Positions 39,605-52,213 of a stretch of DNA of 64,000 nt are shown here, one piece after another (positions within the stretch are counted from its first letter, which is position 1; each line of letters starts with the position of its first letter). Made by a program: the position numbers and the translations under genes. The notes under the pieces were generated by a model. The model was not told where the DNA came from. It searched no databases and saw nothing but the letters and a program-made list of their open reading frames with translations. The DNA is from Dallia pectoralis (Eukaryota; Chordata; Actinopteri; Esociformes; Umbridae), in assembly GCA_029465975.1 (NCBI GenBank), contig CM055758.1:6785798-6849797 (forward strand), in the 5' to 3' direction.

Positions 39605-41690
39605 AATAATACTCATCCATCAATATATATTACAAAGAATATATATTATCAGAGATTTGGATCAATCCAGGAATAAATGATGCAGTTATACAGAAACATT
39701 TCACCATGGCAGGCATCTTTACTTACGAACAATCGTTTCATCGTCTATTAGCTTAACTCTTAACCCTCGGAGCATTAATTGGTAAACGACTGAATTATGA
39801 CAAATAAATTCCCCGCAACCCATCAGTCTGCCTGCTTACTGTCACAGCCTTAAAACAGTTCTATTTTACTTTATTTAGATGAATCGTAACTTGTATTTAT
39901 TTTGGAAACGTTGTTGCCTTTATTTGAAAGGAAATTCGTTAAGAATTTCCCTAAAAGCATCAAGTCTTCTAGGGCACTTGGGAGTATTCACACCTCTACA
40001 TTAAGTAAAACGTATATAACAAAAAGCAACGGTCTGCTTTTAGAGCTAAGTGCACTTGCAATGTGTTATTTAAAAGAATGTGTTGAGTATTAAAACATGG
40101 TATAATCCTTATATTTTGTTACTTGTTCTTGTTTTTCGCTTTTCAGTAAAGTCCCATTATCTGATAGTACTGTTTTGTAGCGTCTCCGTCTAAAGTCTAA
40201 ATAAGCGGGTCATTAGAGTACATCTGTCTGCCATAATAAATATGTGTAATTCAACATAAAGTGCCTTGCGATGTTACTCGGAAAATGCCTTGCCACCACA
40301 TCTATGTCCAGATACATGCCTCTAATGGACCTAAAGTGTAAAGGCCTGATATTTCGCTTTGGGTATATTTCTCACTGCTGGTCCAAGCAGGCTGGCATCC
40401 ACCAGATAAACAGCCGACAACTCTTATTGGCGTCGCGGCTTTGTCGATATGTGCGTGAAAACCTGACGTACCCCATGGGCATTATGTAATTGAAAGCACA
40501 TAAATCCAGTCCAAGTTATTATTTAAAAACCAGGGGATTGAGAAAACAGGTGAGTCTACATTTGGCAACTACCAAGTCAGTTGGCTTTAGTTCTGAGTGC
40601 GTTATAATGACTGCGAAAATAGCACTTTGACTGCTTTGAACTTTTTGAAGCGCTGAACCACAAATTACCCCAAATTGAGATAGCCCTAAAGGTTTCCCAC
40701 AGAAATAAGACTTGACAAGTGCAAATTCTTCATTTCGAAAACAATTTAAAACTGTGTGCAAACTGATGCTTTTTGTCTTTGTAGATGTACAAACCGCGGC
40801 TCAATATGACTTCCATTAATTTGACTGCGTAGTAAAATGCGGGTGGCCGACAAGCCTCATTATTTTTACCGTTTTGTGGCATTTGCGCCGTTTTATGAAA
40901 AGCATTAGCGGGCAAGTCAAAAAGTTTAAACAATTATAAGAACTGGCTCGAGGAGACCACAAAATCGTAAATCTCACGTGAGCATGGCAAACAGGCAACA
41001 AATTAGAAGGTACCACCTGTCCCTAGAAGTTAAGTACACTCATCGCATCTGCAGTAGGTTTACCTATCTAGTATTTGGTAGGGCCCCGTTTTTTTACCTC
41101 AATCTTCTTCAGGTTTGACTCGTTGTGCATCCAGAAATGTACTTACACATTACTGTTGTAAAGCGTATTGGCGCATTTGTGGCCTTTCTGTCAGCTTGAG
41201 GGCCTTTTTTGACCTCTCTCGTTAACAAGGTGTTTTCACTCACTAAACTGCCCCTCTCGCTGGAATGTTTTTCACTGCTCTCTGTGAGCTTTAGAGAAAC
41301 CCCCAGTCCAGCTGTTTCTGAGGTCCTGGAATGACCACTTCTGGTACCGACACTCAGACCACGGTCAAAGTAAAGTAGATTTAACGTCTGACTCCTAATG
41401 TTTGGCTGAACAACGAAACCTCTTGACCACGACTGCATGCTTTACGCATTTGGTTACAGTCAAATGATTCACAGTTTGGCTGGTCGCATTAATGAGCAGG
41501 TGTGGCTGATAAAGTGGCTGGTAAATTGTAATGATAATCGTCTGAAATGTGATGTGCTACCTCAGGCCAGATCTCCTGCTGTTTTGACTGGCGCTGCACT
41601 TCCATATTAAATATAAGTACAAGCGGCCAAACGATTAACTATGTTCAGCAATTACAACCACAACTGATAATAATAATGATTAGAATAATT
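39605..41690. other. About 2 kb repeat-poor sequence, no gene recognised
   Basis: AT-rich, no tandem repeats; the small open frames show no known domain. Possible regulatory or unique intergenic DNA. Confidence 0.45.
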
Positions 41691-41692
41691 CA

Positions 41693-41693
<1 letters not shown>

Positions 41694-41764
<71 letters not shown>
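41694..41764. repeat. (AC)n microsatellite
   Basis: About 70 bp of CA dinucleotides. Confidence 0.98.
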
Positions 41765-41765
<1 letters not shown>

Positions 41766-41894
41766 CAACCATTGTTAGTAGTTATTTCACTTTGATTTGT
41801 CATGACATATGACATTTGACAGTTATGTCTTAGTCCAAGACAACCATCATCACACTGTGGGCATCTGTGTGTGTGTGAGATGCAACAAGCTGTG

Positions 41895-42062
41895 GGACCA
41901 GTGAGGTGGGTCCAGGGATGTGGGTCCAGGAATGTGGGTCTAGCGATGTGGGACCGGGGGTTTGGGACCGGGGATGTGGGACCAGGGATGTGGGTCCAGG
42001 GATGTGGGACCTGGGATGTGGGTCCAGGGGTGTGGGTCCAGGGGTGTGGGACCGAGAATGGG
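41895..42062. repeat. 14-15-bp minisatellite (CCAGGGATGTGGGT)
   Basis: About 11 variable copies of GGGATGTGGG(T/A)CC(A/G). Confidence 0.93.
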
Positions 42063-42389
42063 GGACAAATTGATCCCAAGTTTAAAATGCAACCCTCTAT
42101 CTGCGCAGCAAAAACGTTTTGTTTATGAACAACACCTGATACCAATCAAATGGAAATTATATTCCTGCTGTTCCAGTTTTGGTTGTTTTCAGTCAGTTTT
42201 CCAGGAGTGTCGCCACCCAGCGAGGTTTTGGTCTGTGTATAGAAGGACTTTCCATAAAAACATACATCAAATTTAGTTTGAAAGGTACAGTAAATACTGA
42301 GTAAATACAGTCAAGGTCAGAAATGATCATTTTTAATTGAATTAATTAAATGTAATTTCCACTTGCAGCACTTACTACCTTACAGACTT

Positions 42390-42620
42390 TTTCCCCCTAT
42401 CTGTCCAGTGCATGTGTTTTGTTTTTACCAATGTTAATCTTTAGTTTTTACTTGCCAGTCTGAGATTTTGTTTTTCTTTGCAACTCTGCCTAGAAGGCCA
42501 GCATTCGGGATGTTGATGTTTTCTGGGAACAATTGAATAAAGCTGCCAGTTGAAGAACTTTGACATGTCTGTTTCTGACATGATACAATGTAATGATTTG
42601 TTCTTTTGCTCTACGCCTAA
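42390..42620 (-). mobile_element. Degraded Tc1-like transposon fragment
   Basis: Contains CTGTCCAGTGCATGTGTTTT, GCCAGTCTGAGATTTTGTTT, TCTTTGCAACTCTGCCTAGA, AGGCCAGCATTCGGGATG and AGCTGCCAGTTGAAGAACTT: the reverse complement of the N-terminal (DNA-binding) part of a teleost Tc1 transposase. No open frame remains. Confidence 0.75.
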
Positions 42621-42664
42621 GTAGCTATTCCATTGAAATACTTGTCAAAGAGTGTATGCACAAA

Positions 42665-42890
42665 CAAATACACACACACACACACACAAATTCACACAAA
42701 CACCAACACACATACTTGTTGATGTACATCTACGCAACAAACAAAAACACACAAATATGCGCACACACACGCACAGAGAAGCATGCAAAAACTCAGAGCA
42801 CCCGGGTCACACACACACACAAACACATATTTACAAACAAAAAAGATGTGTAAAACTCAAGCGCATGTAAATTAAACACACACACACACA
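42665..42890. repeat. AC-rich simple repeats
   Basis: Broken CACACACA/CACAAACACC tracts. Confidence 0.8.
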
Positions 42891-43005
42891 TCACATAATG
42901 TTTGTACGAGAAGCATCCGACAGTAAAGCTCAAGGGATCTGATAAATAGTCAGCCCACAGGAAATGATTTGCAGGCCTGTTCAGCATAATACCCCATTTA
43001 CATAT

Positions 43006-43123
<118 letters not shown>

Positions 43124-43227
43124 CTTGCCTAACTGTCACTGTCTTTATTTCTAAACCATACTTACTACTCAGGCACACATATACTATTACACTATTTCTG
43201 GAGGGTGGCAAAGCCATCAGCGGGAAT

Positions 43228-43375
43228 AAGATGGTTCTTCTCTGCCAGTGAGGAAGGCCGTCAGTGTTCTAGATCTTCTCTGCCAGTGAGGAAGACCGGC
43301 AGTGTGCAAGATCTTCTCTGCCAGTTAGGAAGGCCGGCAGTGAGCTAGTTCGTCTCTGCCAGTGCGGAAGGCCGG
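43228..43375. repeat. About 40-bp repeat, four diverged copies
   Basis: Recurring TTCTCTGCCAGTGAGGAAGG with CCGGCAGTG and AGATC. Confidence 0.88.
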
Positions 43376-43565
43376 AGTTGAGCCTTAAGTTAGTGCTTGA
43401 CAGGGAGATATGAGGCAGCAGATCGGAAGCCTTTTTGACTACTTTTGGGTTCTGCTGTTCAATTATGTTATAGATGGATTTTGCTATAAGGTCAAAGATA
43501 CTGCACAATAGAGTGTGGTATAGTGTCCGTTGGAATACATATTCACTCCCGGGCTCAGTCATAAA

Positions 43566-44137
43566 GGCTGAGGTAGATGGATCTAGAGGCAGTTGGTCGA
43601 CTAATCTCATATATAAGCTGAGGTAGATGGATCTAGAGGCAGTTATCTAGAGCTCGACTTATCTCATTTACAAGCTGAGGTAGATGGATCTAGAGGCAGT
43701 TATCTAGAGCTCGACTTATGTCATATACAAGCTGAGGTAGATGGATCTAGAGGCAGTTATCTAGAGCTCGACTTATGTCATATACAAGCTGAGGTAGATG
43801 GATCTAGAGGCAGTTATCTAGAACTCGACTTATGTCATATACAAGCTGAGGTAGATGGATCTAGAGGCAGTTATCTAGAGCTCGACTTATGTCATATACA
43901 AGCTGAGGTAGATGGATCTAGAGGCAGTTATCTAGAGCTCGACTTATGTCATATACAAGCTGAGGTAGATGGATCTAGAGGCAGTTATCTAGAGCTCGAC
44001 TTATGTCATATACAAGCTGAGGTAGATGGATCTAGAGGCAGTTGGTCGACTAATCTCATATATACAAGCTGAGGTAGATGGATCTAGAGGCAGTTGGTCG
44101 ACTAATCTCATATATACAAGCTGAGGTAGATGGATCA
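43566..44137. repeat. 57-bp minisatellite, about 10 copies
   Basis: Unit AAGCTGAGGTAGATGGATCT plus AGAGGCAGTTATCTAGAGCT and CGACTTATGTCATATAC. The first and last units are shortened (GTTGGTCGACTAATCTCATA). Confidence 0.97.
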
Positions 44138-44612
44138 AGGAAACATTTTGGAAACTTGAAATTACTTTTGTAGTCATGTTGAAATGTTTTGCAGACCTTT
44201 AAAAAAGATTGGGAAAATTGGAATTACTTTTGTAGCCGTGAATAAGATTTGGGTACTTGTAACTAACTTGAATCATGCAAGTCATTAACAACACTTGCCG
44301 ACGTGAAATAAAAGCGTTCAGGCTTTTTGTCACAAAAATGTCGCTGGATCTGTGACCGAGTTTTATGTGTATATCACAGTCTGTTGTATTACGTGTCATT
44401 GCATACGGGAAAACTCAAGCCTTTTTCTGACCAATGAACTGAGAGCGTCGTTTTAAATTCCAACCAATCTAAACGATTTTTGAAACGATCTGCGCCAGCA
44501 GAAAATGTTGCTGTGTGTTTCACTGTGACTTGATCGCTTTCCACTCAGGATGCCCTCTAAATCTCAGTTGGAATTCACCAAAACATCACGGAGTGATGAC
44601 CCCCCTAACGAA

Positions 44613-44742
44613 GGGTCTAACTAGGTCACTAACTAGGTCATTAAGTAGGTCATTAACTGGGTCACTAACTAGGTCATTAACTAGGTCATTAAGTAGGTCA
44701 TTAACTGGGTCACTAACTAGGTCATTAACTAGGTCATTATTG
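44613..44742. repeat. 12-13-bp minisatellite (AACTAGGTCATT)
   Basis: Alternating AACTAGGTCATT / AAGTAGGTCATT / AACTGGGTCACT units forming a 4-5-unit higher-order block repeated twice. Confidence 0.93.
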
Positions 44743-44744
44743 GC

Positions 44745-46148
44745 AATGTTAAACCCATGCAACACACTTGTAATTTGAAATAGTTAAAGCATTCCTGTGT
44801 GGGCGGACAGCATGGTCGTATATGTTTATGTTATACGGTAAGATATAATATAGATTGGCCTGAATAAATATCACGAGGGGCTAAATAGTAGAACTCAGAA
44901 CTCACCCACCACCTAATGCCACCTGCATAGCTACTGGTTGGATAATTAACTTAAGGTGACATACAGTGTGTGCTCTGTCTGAGAATCACTCTTTAACTAG
45001 CGGTCATGAACCTAGCTCAGTCGAATCAATGAGAATGAAGGCCAAATAAATAGATGAATACCACTAGATACATGTAGCGAAATCGACAGGTGACGGGTGT
45101 CCCGAGAAAGGAAATGTATCTAGGGTCGGTTATTTATTTAAAACCCACACACTGATACTATATTGAGCAAGGAGTTGAGCAAACTGGAAGAACGGGTTAA
45201 CAAATCATGAAATCACCGTTGGGATGTAGGTTTCACAGTTGTTTAAATGCTTGGAGGAAAGCTATCTTATCTAGGCCAGTGACGTCGAACATCATCAAGT
45301 CACGTGACCCATTCCCACGCCGTTTCTCTCCGGGCACACACAGTCAGTATTACGTTTCACACTCGCAGAAATCGGGACTGAGGAGAAACGTAAACACAGG
45401 AGATTTTGGGAGCGTGGTTATTTTGGAAAAGTAATCCTTATGTTTGCGTTAATATTTTCCCTCTGGGAAAACCTCTGTCACTGTCAATTTACTCGGGCTA
45501 TGTGGCCAGCGTTGTGTCAATTTACCGTTACGGAGGTATTCGTGACTTTATTGAATTAGGGCAGGATATCTGTGGTGAGTTGTGGATGTTCGGGTAGGGG
45601 CTGGCGCAGCGGGGAGAACGGGCGGAAAATCAGGAGTTATTTTTGTTTCGGACGTGTATCCGTTCACATATGGTCCTTGTTTTAACCTATATACTGGGAC
45701 TCGAACCGGTGACCCCTGACCCGCCTTCTCAGAATGACATGATTTTCGCTGCCTCATTTCGAGTTCAGTTTGACCCCACGATCCCCGGGAGGTCAAGGGT
45801 CACTGCCGGGGAGCAGCAAATTAACCCAATGCGTCAAACCTGGCATGACACCATGTTCAGCGGTGCTTTATCGTTAAACGTCTTCGCCCGTTTCCAAACT
45901 GCGCCGTTTGATGTGGAGTTGGTCTCCAGTCTGTCGTTTTTCGCGGATGGTCTCAAATCCCCCGGAATCCCCCCGCTCTCCTGCTAGTTTATGATTCGTG
46001 TCCAACGCCCCCCAACTCTCTCTGTGCTAAAATCATGTGGCTTTTGCAAAACTCCCTGCATCTCCCTTTTATTTCCCCTCCTCGCTCTCCTTCTCTTGTG
46101 TGCTTGTTGTCTTCTTCCGTCCCTCAACCCGTTTCTCTCTTTATTCTT

Positions 46149-46179
<31 letters not shown>

Positions 46180-46460
46180 ATCCTTTCTCTCTCTCTCTCT
46201 CTATTCTCCCTTCGTGGTTAAAGACGTTTCAGTTCAGCTGTCACAAATTATGTTCGCCTGCCCAGCTGTCCAAACAGGGGGGGTGTCCTTTCCATTCCAC
46301 CTCACATACTACCAATAGAGAAGAAGGGAGAAGGGGGCATGGGAGGAGGTGGGCGAGGGGCTGGGCGAGGGGCTGGGTGAGGGGCTGGGCGAGGGGGAGG
46401 GAATAGGAGGCTTCAACGCTCGTGTTTGGACACAAGCAATTATCTCTAATTATTGTTTTT
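44745..46460. other. Intergenic or 5' flank sequence, no gene recognised
   Basis: Mostly unique; CT tract at 46150-46210 and a GGGGCTGGGCGAG repeat at 46350-46400. GGGACTCGAACCGGTGACC at 45696-45714 is the reverse complement of a perfect tRNA B-box (GGTTCGAGTCC), perhaps a SINE remnant, but no A-box was found. Confidence 0.4.
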
Positions 46461-46481
46461 CTTTTCAGTTTCCCTGTCCCA

Positions 46482-46593
46482 ATGGAGGTCCGACCAGACG
46501 AACATGCCATAATCCGCTCCAGTCGTCGGGGCTCAGCGGGCCTCGGAGCTGCGGACCTCGGTCCCGGGTACAGCACCGGCCTTTCATCTCAAT
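46482..46593 (+). CDS. Candidate first coding exon of an unidentified gene
   Basis: A good acceptor (tttttcttttcag, exon from 46469) and a consensus donor (gtgagt after 46593) enclose an ATG at 46482 and 37 open codons: MEVRPDEHAIIRSSRRGSAG then LGAADLGPGYSTGLSSQ, ending in phase 1. The sequence looks like a disordered N-terminus. I do not recognise the protein, and no partner exon in the window completes it in the right phase (the exon at 59481 is phase 0). The initiation context (cca before ATG, G after) is moderate. Confidence 0.4.
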
Positions 46594-46599
46594 GTGAGT

Positions 46600-47195
46600 C
46601 TAGAGTTGATTCAAACGCGGAGCGATGGGTGAATTAACCCCTGGGACCCAGCTTTCAATGGGCCCAGCTAAGAGATTATACGTGTTGATGGCAGGCTTTT
46701 ATATGCGCTGGGCTTTCAAAAGAAACTTCAGCTGTTAATTCGAGGCACCACAACGGCGACCCCTCACCCCTGCGTCGTCTATTTCTTCCGAACTTCGTCT
46801 TCATCTTCTTCCGCCGTTCACCTTTCCAGTGATACGTTTTTCTAGACAGCAGATTCCCCCCCCATTGTGGGAATGAAATATTAGAGAACGGCACATCCAC
46901 ACTTCACCCTTGTGGGTCTCATATGGACCTTTTCACTCCCGATTTATCGACGCCAAATGATTTATCCCAAAACAACTTGAATGCTCTAAATTCCTGTGAG
47001 AGGTCCTGACCTGTATTCAAGCGGAGGTTACGTCCAGTCACATTACATTTAGTCATTTTGTAAAGTTAATTTGTACCCTTTGTGATTATGCTACAAGGGG
47101 CTTAAGAGAGTGTGAATGGTTTCATTTGTTCAGCTACACAGGCATATACAGTATGTACATACACTTACACGGATGAACGCTTGTACTCATATATC

Positions 47196-47235
<40 letters not shown>

Positions 47236-48305
47236 CGCTTTCCATTTCAGACAGCCAGAAAATGCAATTTCCGATAAGTATAGAGACTTCGCCCGAAACC
47301 AGGGAGAGAAATTGTAATCAATTTGAGGAAGGCTTTTTTCGAGCAGCTGACATCTTTGGTGGTCCCGGGTGGCAGGGAAACGCTGTCTAAAGCGCGGGGA
47401 GGAAAAAAACGTCTGTTCTCACAGACTTCTTCAAGATGTTGCATGGTAACCAGGGGATGTTTTGGCACCACAAAAAGCTGTGGTATCAAACATCTCATAT
47501 GGCCCGCAGTCAGTTTGAATGAGAGGGACGAGAGTTGAGGAAAGCCGAAAACAAATAATGACTGGGTGGAACGTTGAACCTGTGGAAGACAGAGATTCGT
47601 TCTACAGTTTGGACACGTTGAACACGTTGGTGAAAAAAATAGGGAATTAACGGAGAAGACAGGTACTACCTGTACTGCCATTTTTACACAATTATCCGTC
47701 GAGGCTTCCGGTCGGCGTTTCCAACATGGCCGCTCTGTTGGCCTTCCTCACCTCTGTGAACCAATCCGAAAGGTAGTTTAGATCATGTGATTGGGACATT
47801 AGTAATGTCACACTCTGCATTGCGTCAATGTGTGGGCCGCCAAGCACAACCAAAACGTCAGAACAACGTACTCTCATACACCCCAATAAGGTATCCCACA
47901 CGAATACCCTTCCGTATAAATCAGTATGTTATTTAATGCATTCGAAGGAATGGACATTCTACCAGCTGTGGCTTTACGGGTTAGACGAAGAAGAAAAAGA
48001 TCTCCAGTGTGAGGAGTTATCGTCTAAATGGGTTTGTGGGCCTTTCAATCGTGAAGACCTCCGAATCATAACTGGGCTTTGCTATACGAGGTCTGTAAAT
48101 GTATCGTAGCAGTAATTAGACCACCGAGTCATGCCACGTCTGGAACATTCTCCGTCATTTAATATCGTAACTTCACACACTGTATGAGCCACCTTCTGGC
48201 ATGTGTCAATGTTGTCTCTGCCAAAGTCATCTATATCATAGAAAGCACTATTGCCTGTCTTCGAGTTATGAGATTCCCAGGAGGTTGATGAATTAAGACC
48301 AATTT
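46600..48305. other. Unique-looking sequence, no firm gene
   Basis: AC microsatellite at 47199-47233. A short open start at 47726 (MAALLAFLTSVNQSER) in an AACATGGCCG context has only a weak donor and is not called. Confidence 0.45.
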
Positions 48306-48308
48306 TCT

Positions 48309-48419
48309 CTCACTGCTCTCTCTCTATCTCCCTCTTTATGTCTCTCTCTCTCTCTCCCGCTCTCTCTCTGTTCTCTCTCTCTCTCTCTCTCTGTTCTCTC
48401 TCTCTCTCTCTCTGTTCTC

Positions 48420-48452
<33 letters not shown>

Positions 48453-48524
48453 CTCTGTTCTCTCTCTCTCTCTCTCTCTCTCTCCCTCTCTCCCTCTCTC
48501 GCTCTCGCTCTCTCTCGCTCTCTC

Positions 48525-48561
<37 letters not shown>

Positions 48562-48580
48562 CTCTTGCTCTCTCTTCCTT
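48309..48580. repeat. CT-rich simple repeat, about 270 bp
   Basis: CTCTCTCT with TGTTCTCT, CTGTCTGT and CGCTCTCG interruptions. Confidence 0.96.
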
Positions 48581-48599
48581 TTTTCACCTTTGCCACTCT

Positions 48600-50200
48600 G
48601 CTTGGGTTTTGGAGTGTTTCTGATATGGCATTTATCGATACGACGGTGGCTAAAGAGATGTCTCGAGAGTTAAAACGTCGACAGCCGAGAGCACAGAAAA
48701 TCGCTCCCGTCTCTAAAAAAAGGACATTCCTCCTCCATCTTAAAAGTTTCTGAAGTCCGAAAGGTGGACATCTTCACCAATCTTAAACCTGAACATCTAG
48801 GAGAAAGACCCATCGAAGGCATAATGACAGGCTCCCACAAGTACCATTCACTTAAGTGTTTCTGGACGGAACCCGGACATTTCTGTCGTGTCTTGTGCGG
48901 TCGAACCAACCTCCCCAACCCCACCTCGCCGACCCCCCCCGCCACCCCACCCTGGCCAACCCGGGTCTTATCCCTACTCACGGCGAACATCTTCTATTTC
49001 AAACACAGGCCCCCCTGTCTCATTATGAGTCATCACAATGGTGCTTGTAGATCAGAGTCTAAGGTCATAGCTGTCTGCTGGGACGCCCGCACATTTTGTT
49101 CACGGGGTCCCCAACTCTGCCGGTCTCCCCGTCATCACGCTGTCAAAGTGGAGTTACCCCCCTGGCCTTGTTTGTCTCTCGCTCACACACACACACATTC
49201 ACTCAGTCTCCTTGTCTAATTCAACCTTTTGTCCTCCCTCAACAGTTGAGACATTGCATGGCAGCCAAGTCCTCATTGTCCAGCCCCAGTCTGTGAGTAA
49301 TCTCTCTTGTCAAAGACAATCAACTGCGATTAGCTTCAGTAAATTACCAGGGATGATCTGCGTGTCCGTCTGTCCCGGCCCATCCAACCGCTCCTCGGCT
49401 TCATCAGAACCACCCACAACACAGCCTTCGACCCTCAACCTCCGCCCTCTGACCCCTCCTACCTTAGATTAATCTCCTCGGCCGCGGCTTACACAAGGAT
49501 TACACCACTAAAAAGATGGTTGTGGTCTCTAAGTCCTTGTCACTGTCAACGTTTTTGAAAGAAACAACAAGAGAATGGAGCTCGCCCACTCACCAGACGG
49601 GAATTTACCAAATGTCTTTGAACAACTTTTTATGGCTTTTTTATGTAACCATGTTGTAATGGACTTGCTGGCCGGATGGAGGCTTTTGTGCTGTTTACAT
49701 TTTTAGTGGGATTGTATTTTTGTAGAAAATTGCAGAGTAATTACAGAATAACTGGAAAAGCAGGGCAAAAAAATACCGTGAACACAACTTTGTCGGACAC
49801 CACTGAAGACCAAAGAAAAACTATGGTTAACCAGAGAAAAACAATGGAAGAGTCGGGCAAACATCTGCAATGAATGACTTCCTACGTTGGTCAGCACATT
49901 TTCAACAGGATCTTTAAAAGTGGTCTGCAGAAAAGCACACGATATTATGATAAAACAAGCATCACGGTTTGGTTTCTGTTAAGACAACTTTAACGTGGCA
50001 GCCGCCGCGTCTGGTTTGACCGGTGTGAACCAAAATGAACCGTAATGGTTTTACAACGTTTGTCTTTACGGACACTTGCTGGCGTACCAACGCAACAACC
50101 GTAATTAGCGGTCGCGGTGAAGGTCACGGGACAGGCATGCCGTCCTCTGGAATAAACACTATGACGAGTGTGATGTCCGGGGGTGGTATGTGCTGAGGAA
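48600..50200. other. Intergenic or intronic sequence, no gene recognised
   Basis: C-rich stretch 48905-48960. No domain recognised in the small open frames. Confidence 0.45.
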
Positions 50201-50204
50201 GAAC

Positions 50205-50895
50205 GGAAGACTATAAAGAGTCAAAAGTAGACTGCCATGGTGGGCACTGTGTGTTGGAGGAACTGAAGACTAAAGAGTGAAAAGTAGACTGCCATGGTGG
50301 GCACTGTGTGTTGAAGGAACTGAAGACTATAAAGAGTCAAAAGTAGACTGCCATGGTGGGCACTGTGTGTTGAAGGAACTGAAGACTATAAAGAGTCAAA
50401 AGTAGACTGCCATGGTGGGCACTGTGTGTTGAAGGAACTGAAGACTATAAAGAGTCAAAAGTAGACTGCCATGGTGGGCACTGTGTGTTGAAGGAACTGA
50501 AGACTATAAAGAGTCAAAAGTAGACTGCCATGGTGGGCACGGTGTGTTGGAGGAACTGAAGACTAAAGAGTCAAAAGTAGACTGCCATGGTGGGCACTGT
50601 GTGTTGGAGGAACTGAAGCCTATAAAGAGTCAAAAGTAGACTGCCATGGTGGGCACTGTGTGTTGAAGGAACTGAAGACTATAAAGAGTCAAAAGTAGAC
50701 TGCCATGGTGGGCACTGTGTGTTGGAGGAACTGAAGACTAAAGAGTCAAAAGTAGACTGCCATGGTGGGCACTGTGTGTTGGAGGAACTGAAGACTAAAG
50801 AGTCAAAAGTAGACTGCCATGGTGGGCACTGTGTGTTGGAGGAACTGAAGCCTATAAAGAGTCAAAAATAGACTGCCATGGTGGGCACTGTGTGT
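50205..50895. repeat. 59-bp minisatellite, about 12 copies
   Basis: Unit GAACTGAAGACTATAAAGAG plus TCAAAAGTAGACTGCCATGG and TGGGCACTGTGTGTTGAAG. A 57-bp variant lacks AT in CTATAAAG, and TTGGAG alternates with TTGAAG. Confidence 0.97.
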
Positions 50896-51029
50896 TATCT
50901 CAAGACCACACATCTATAACACGTGCTGGACAAACAGAAGATCCTCTGATGGGATGTAATATCTAGCAGATGGGCCAGGCAGGCAGGGGAAGGGAGGGGA
51001 GAGGTCAAAGGTTGGTGAGCGCAGTCCAG

Positions 51030-51110
51030 GTGTGTTCCCTAAATGGTGCCCTAGTCCCTACGTAGTGCGCTGCTGAGCAGAGCCCCTGTTGGTTCCGTAG
51101 GGAAGCAGTG
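51030..51110. mobile_element. Degraded palindromic TAGTGCACT MITE copy
   Basis: GTTCCCTAAATGGTGCCCTA followed by GTCCCTACGTAGTGCGCTGC resembles one arm of the element at 31965-32080. Confidence 0.45.
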
Positions 51111-51460
51111 CCCTTGTAGCCGACGAGGTGACCATTGGAACGCAGGCCTCATATCGGGGTCGTCTGCTGTGCTTCTGGCTGGTCAACTGGTCACTCCCCC
51201 AGTCCATTAACCACCTGGGAGCGCTCTGTTTTGTCAGCTTTGCTCCTCGAGGCTTGGGTTTCATTTACCTTCTTTTGTTCTTCCAAATTAGACACACACA
51301 CACACGTTTGTGAACGCGCGCACACACCAATCTCACAATGGCTTCTCTATGGAACGCAGTCGCTACGGTAACGTAGGTGTGGTCCCCTATCTCCTATACC
51401 CTTCGTCCCGTCTTTGAACAGTAGTATCTAGAATTAACGGTCGAGCTCTAATTTGTTTTA

Positions 51461-51464
<4 letters not shown>

Positions 51465-51508
<44 letters not shown>

Positions 51509-51520
51509 AACACGCACACA
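51465..51520. repeat. (AC)n microsatellite
   Basis: CACACA run with CACGCACACG at its end. Confidence 0.95.
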
Positions 51521-52213
51521 CCACTCTGAACACACGATGTCTCCGAGATGAAACTGGCCGCTGTGACGTTTTACTTGAAGTGCAGGTTTCCGAGGCTCGA
51601 GCAGAGAAGCCGAGAAGTCGACTGTGTTACTGCAGAACTGTGACCCGGAGTCCTCTGGTATTACAAGGAAGCCGCTGTTCGCCAAACTCTCAAACAACCT
51701 CTCATCTCAACAGTCCGCCACTTTTCCTTTTTTCCTTCTTCGATATCCAGAAGAACCTTCTGGAACGGGCTCCGGCGAAATTATATTCGCAGTCAATAAT
51801 AGCGCAGGTTCGAAAACAATACCGTGGCATTTTTTTCCTGACATGTTTCTGATTGAATTTTGATTAAGACGTGTCCAGGCCGGAATGACAGGCCTGGAGG
51901 CAGAGCGCCCGAACCCGGAATGGCAACCGGACGCCCTGAACCGGAGAAGCAGCCGTTGTCAGCTCGTAAAATTGAAGGCCCGGACAGAGTCTTAATCCGA
52001 ACAGTCTGGATGAGGGGGCGAATGTGACACACTCACGCTTGCAGTGCGTCACTCGCGGATGACAATACGAATTAACCCTGTCAACAAGTGGAAGCATCGC
52101 ATTTTTCCTTTAACATTCGGGTACTATAGAACACTATAGAACATGTCTTTTTAATTACGGGGGAGTTGTAGGAAATGCATCACGTACAACTTGTGGAGTG
52201 CTACGGGCTACAC

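Noticed and set aside
45696..45714. tRNA B-box-like GGTTCGAGTCC on the minus strand
   Set aside because: No A-box, acceptor stem or CCA-side pairing found; at most a SINE fragment.
45643..45987. 114-codon plus-strand frame
   Set aside because: No recognisable domain, no splice or promoter evidence; length is within chance expectation for GC-richer DNA.
47726..47775. Possible first exon MAALLAFLTSVNQSER in an AACATGGCCG (YY1-like) context
   Set aside because: Donor AAAG|GTAGTT is weak and no downstream exon fits; left as a note only.
48565..48753. 62-codon frame with a basic SRELKRRQPRAQK stretch
   Set aside because: No homologue recognised, starts inside a CT simple repeat, no splice context.
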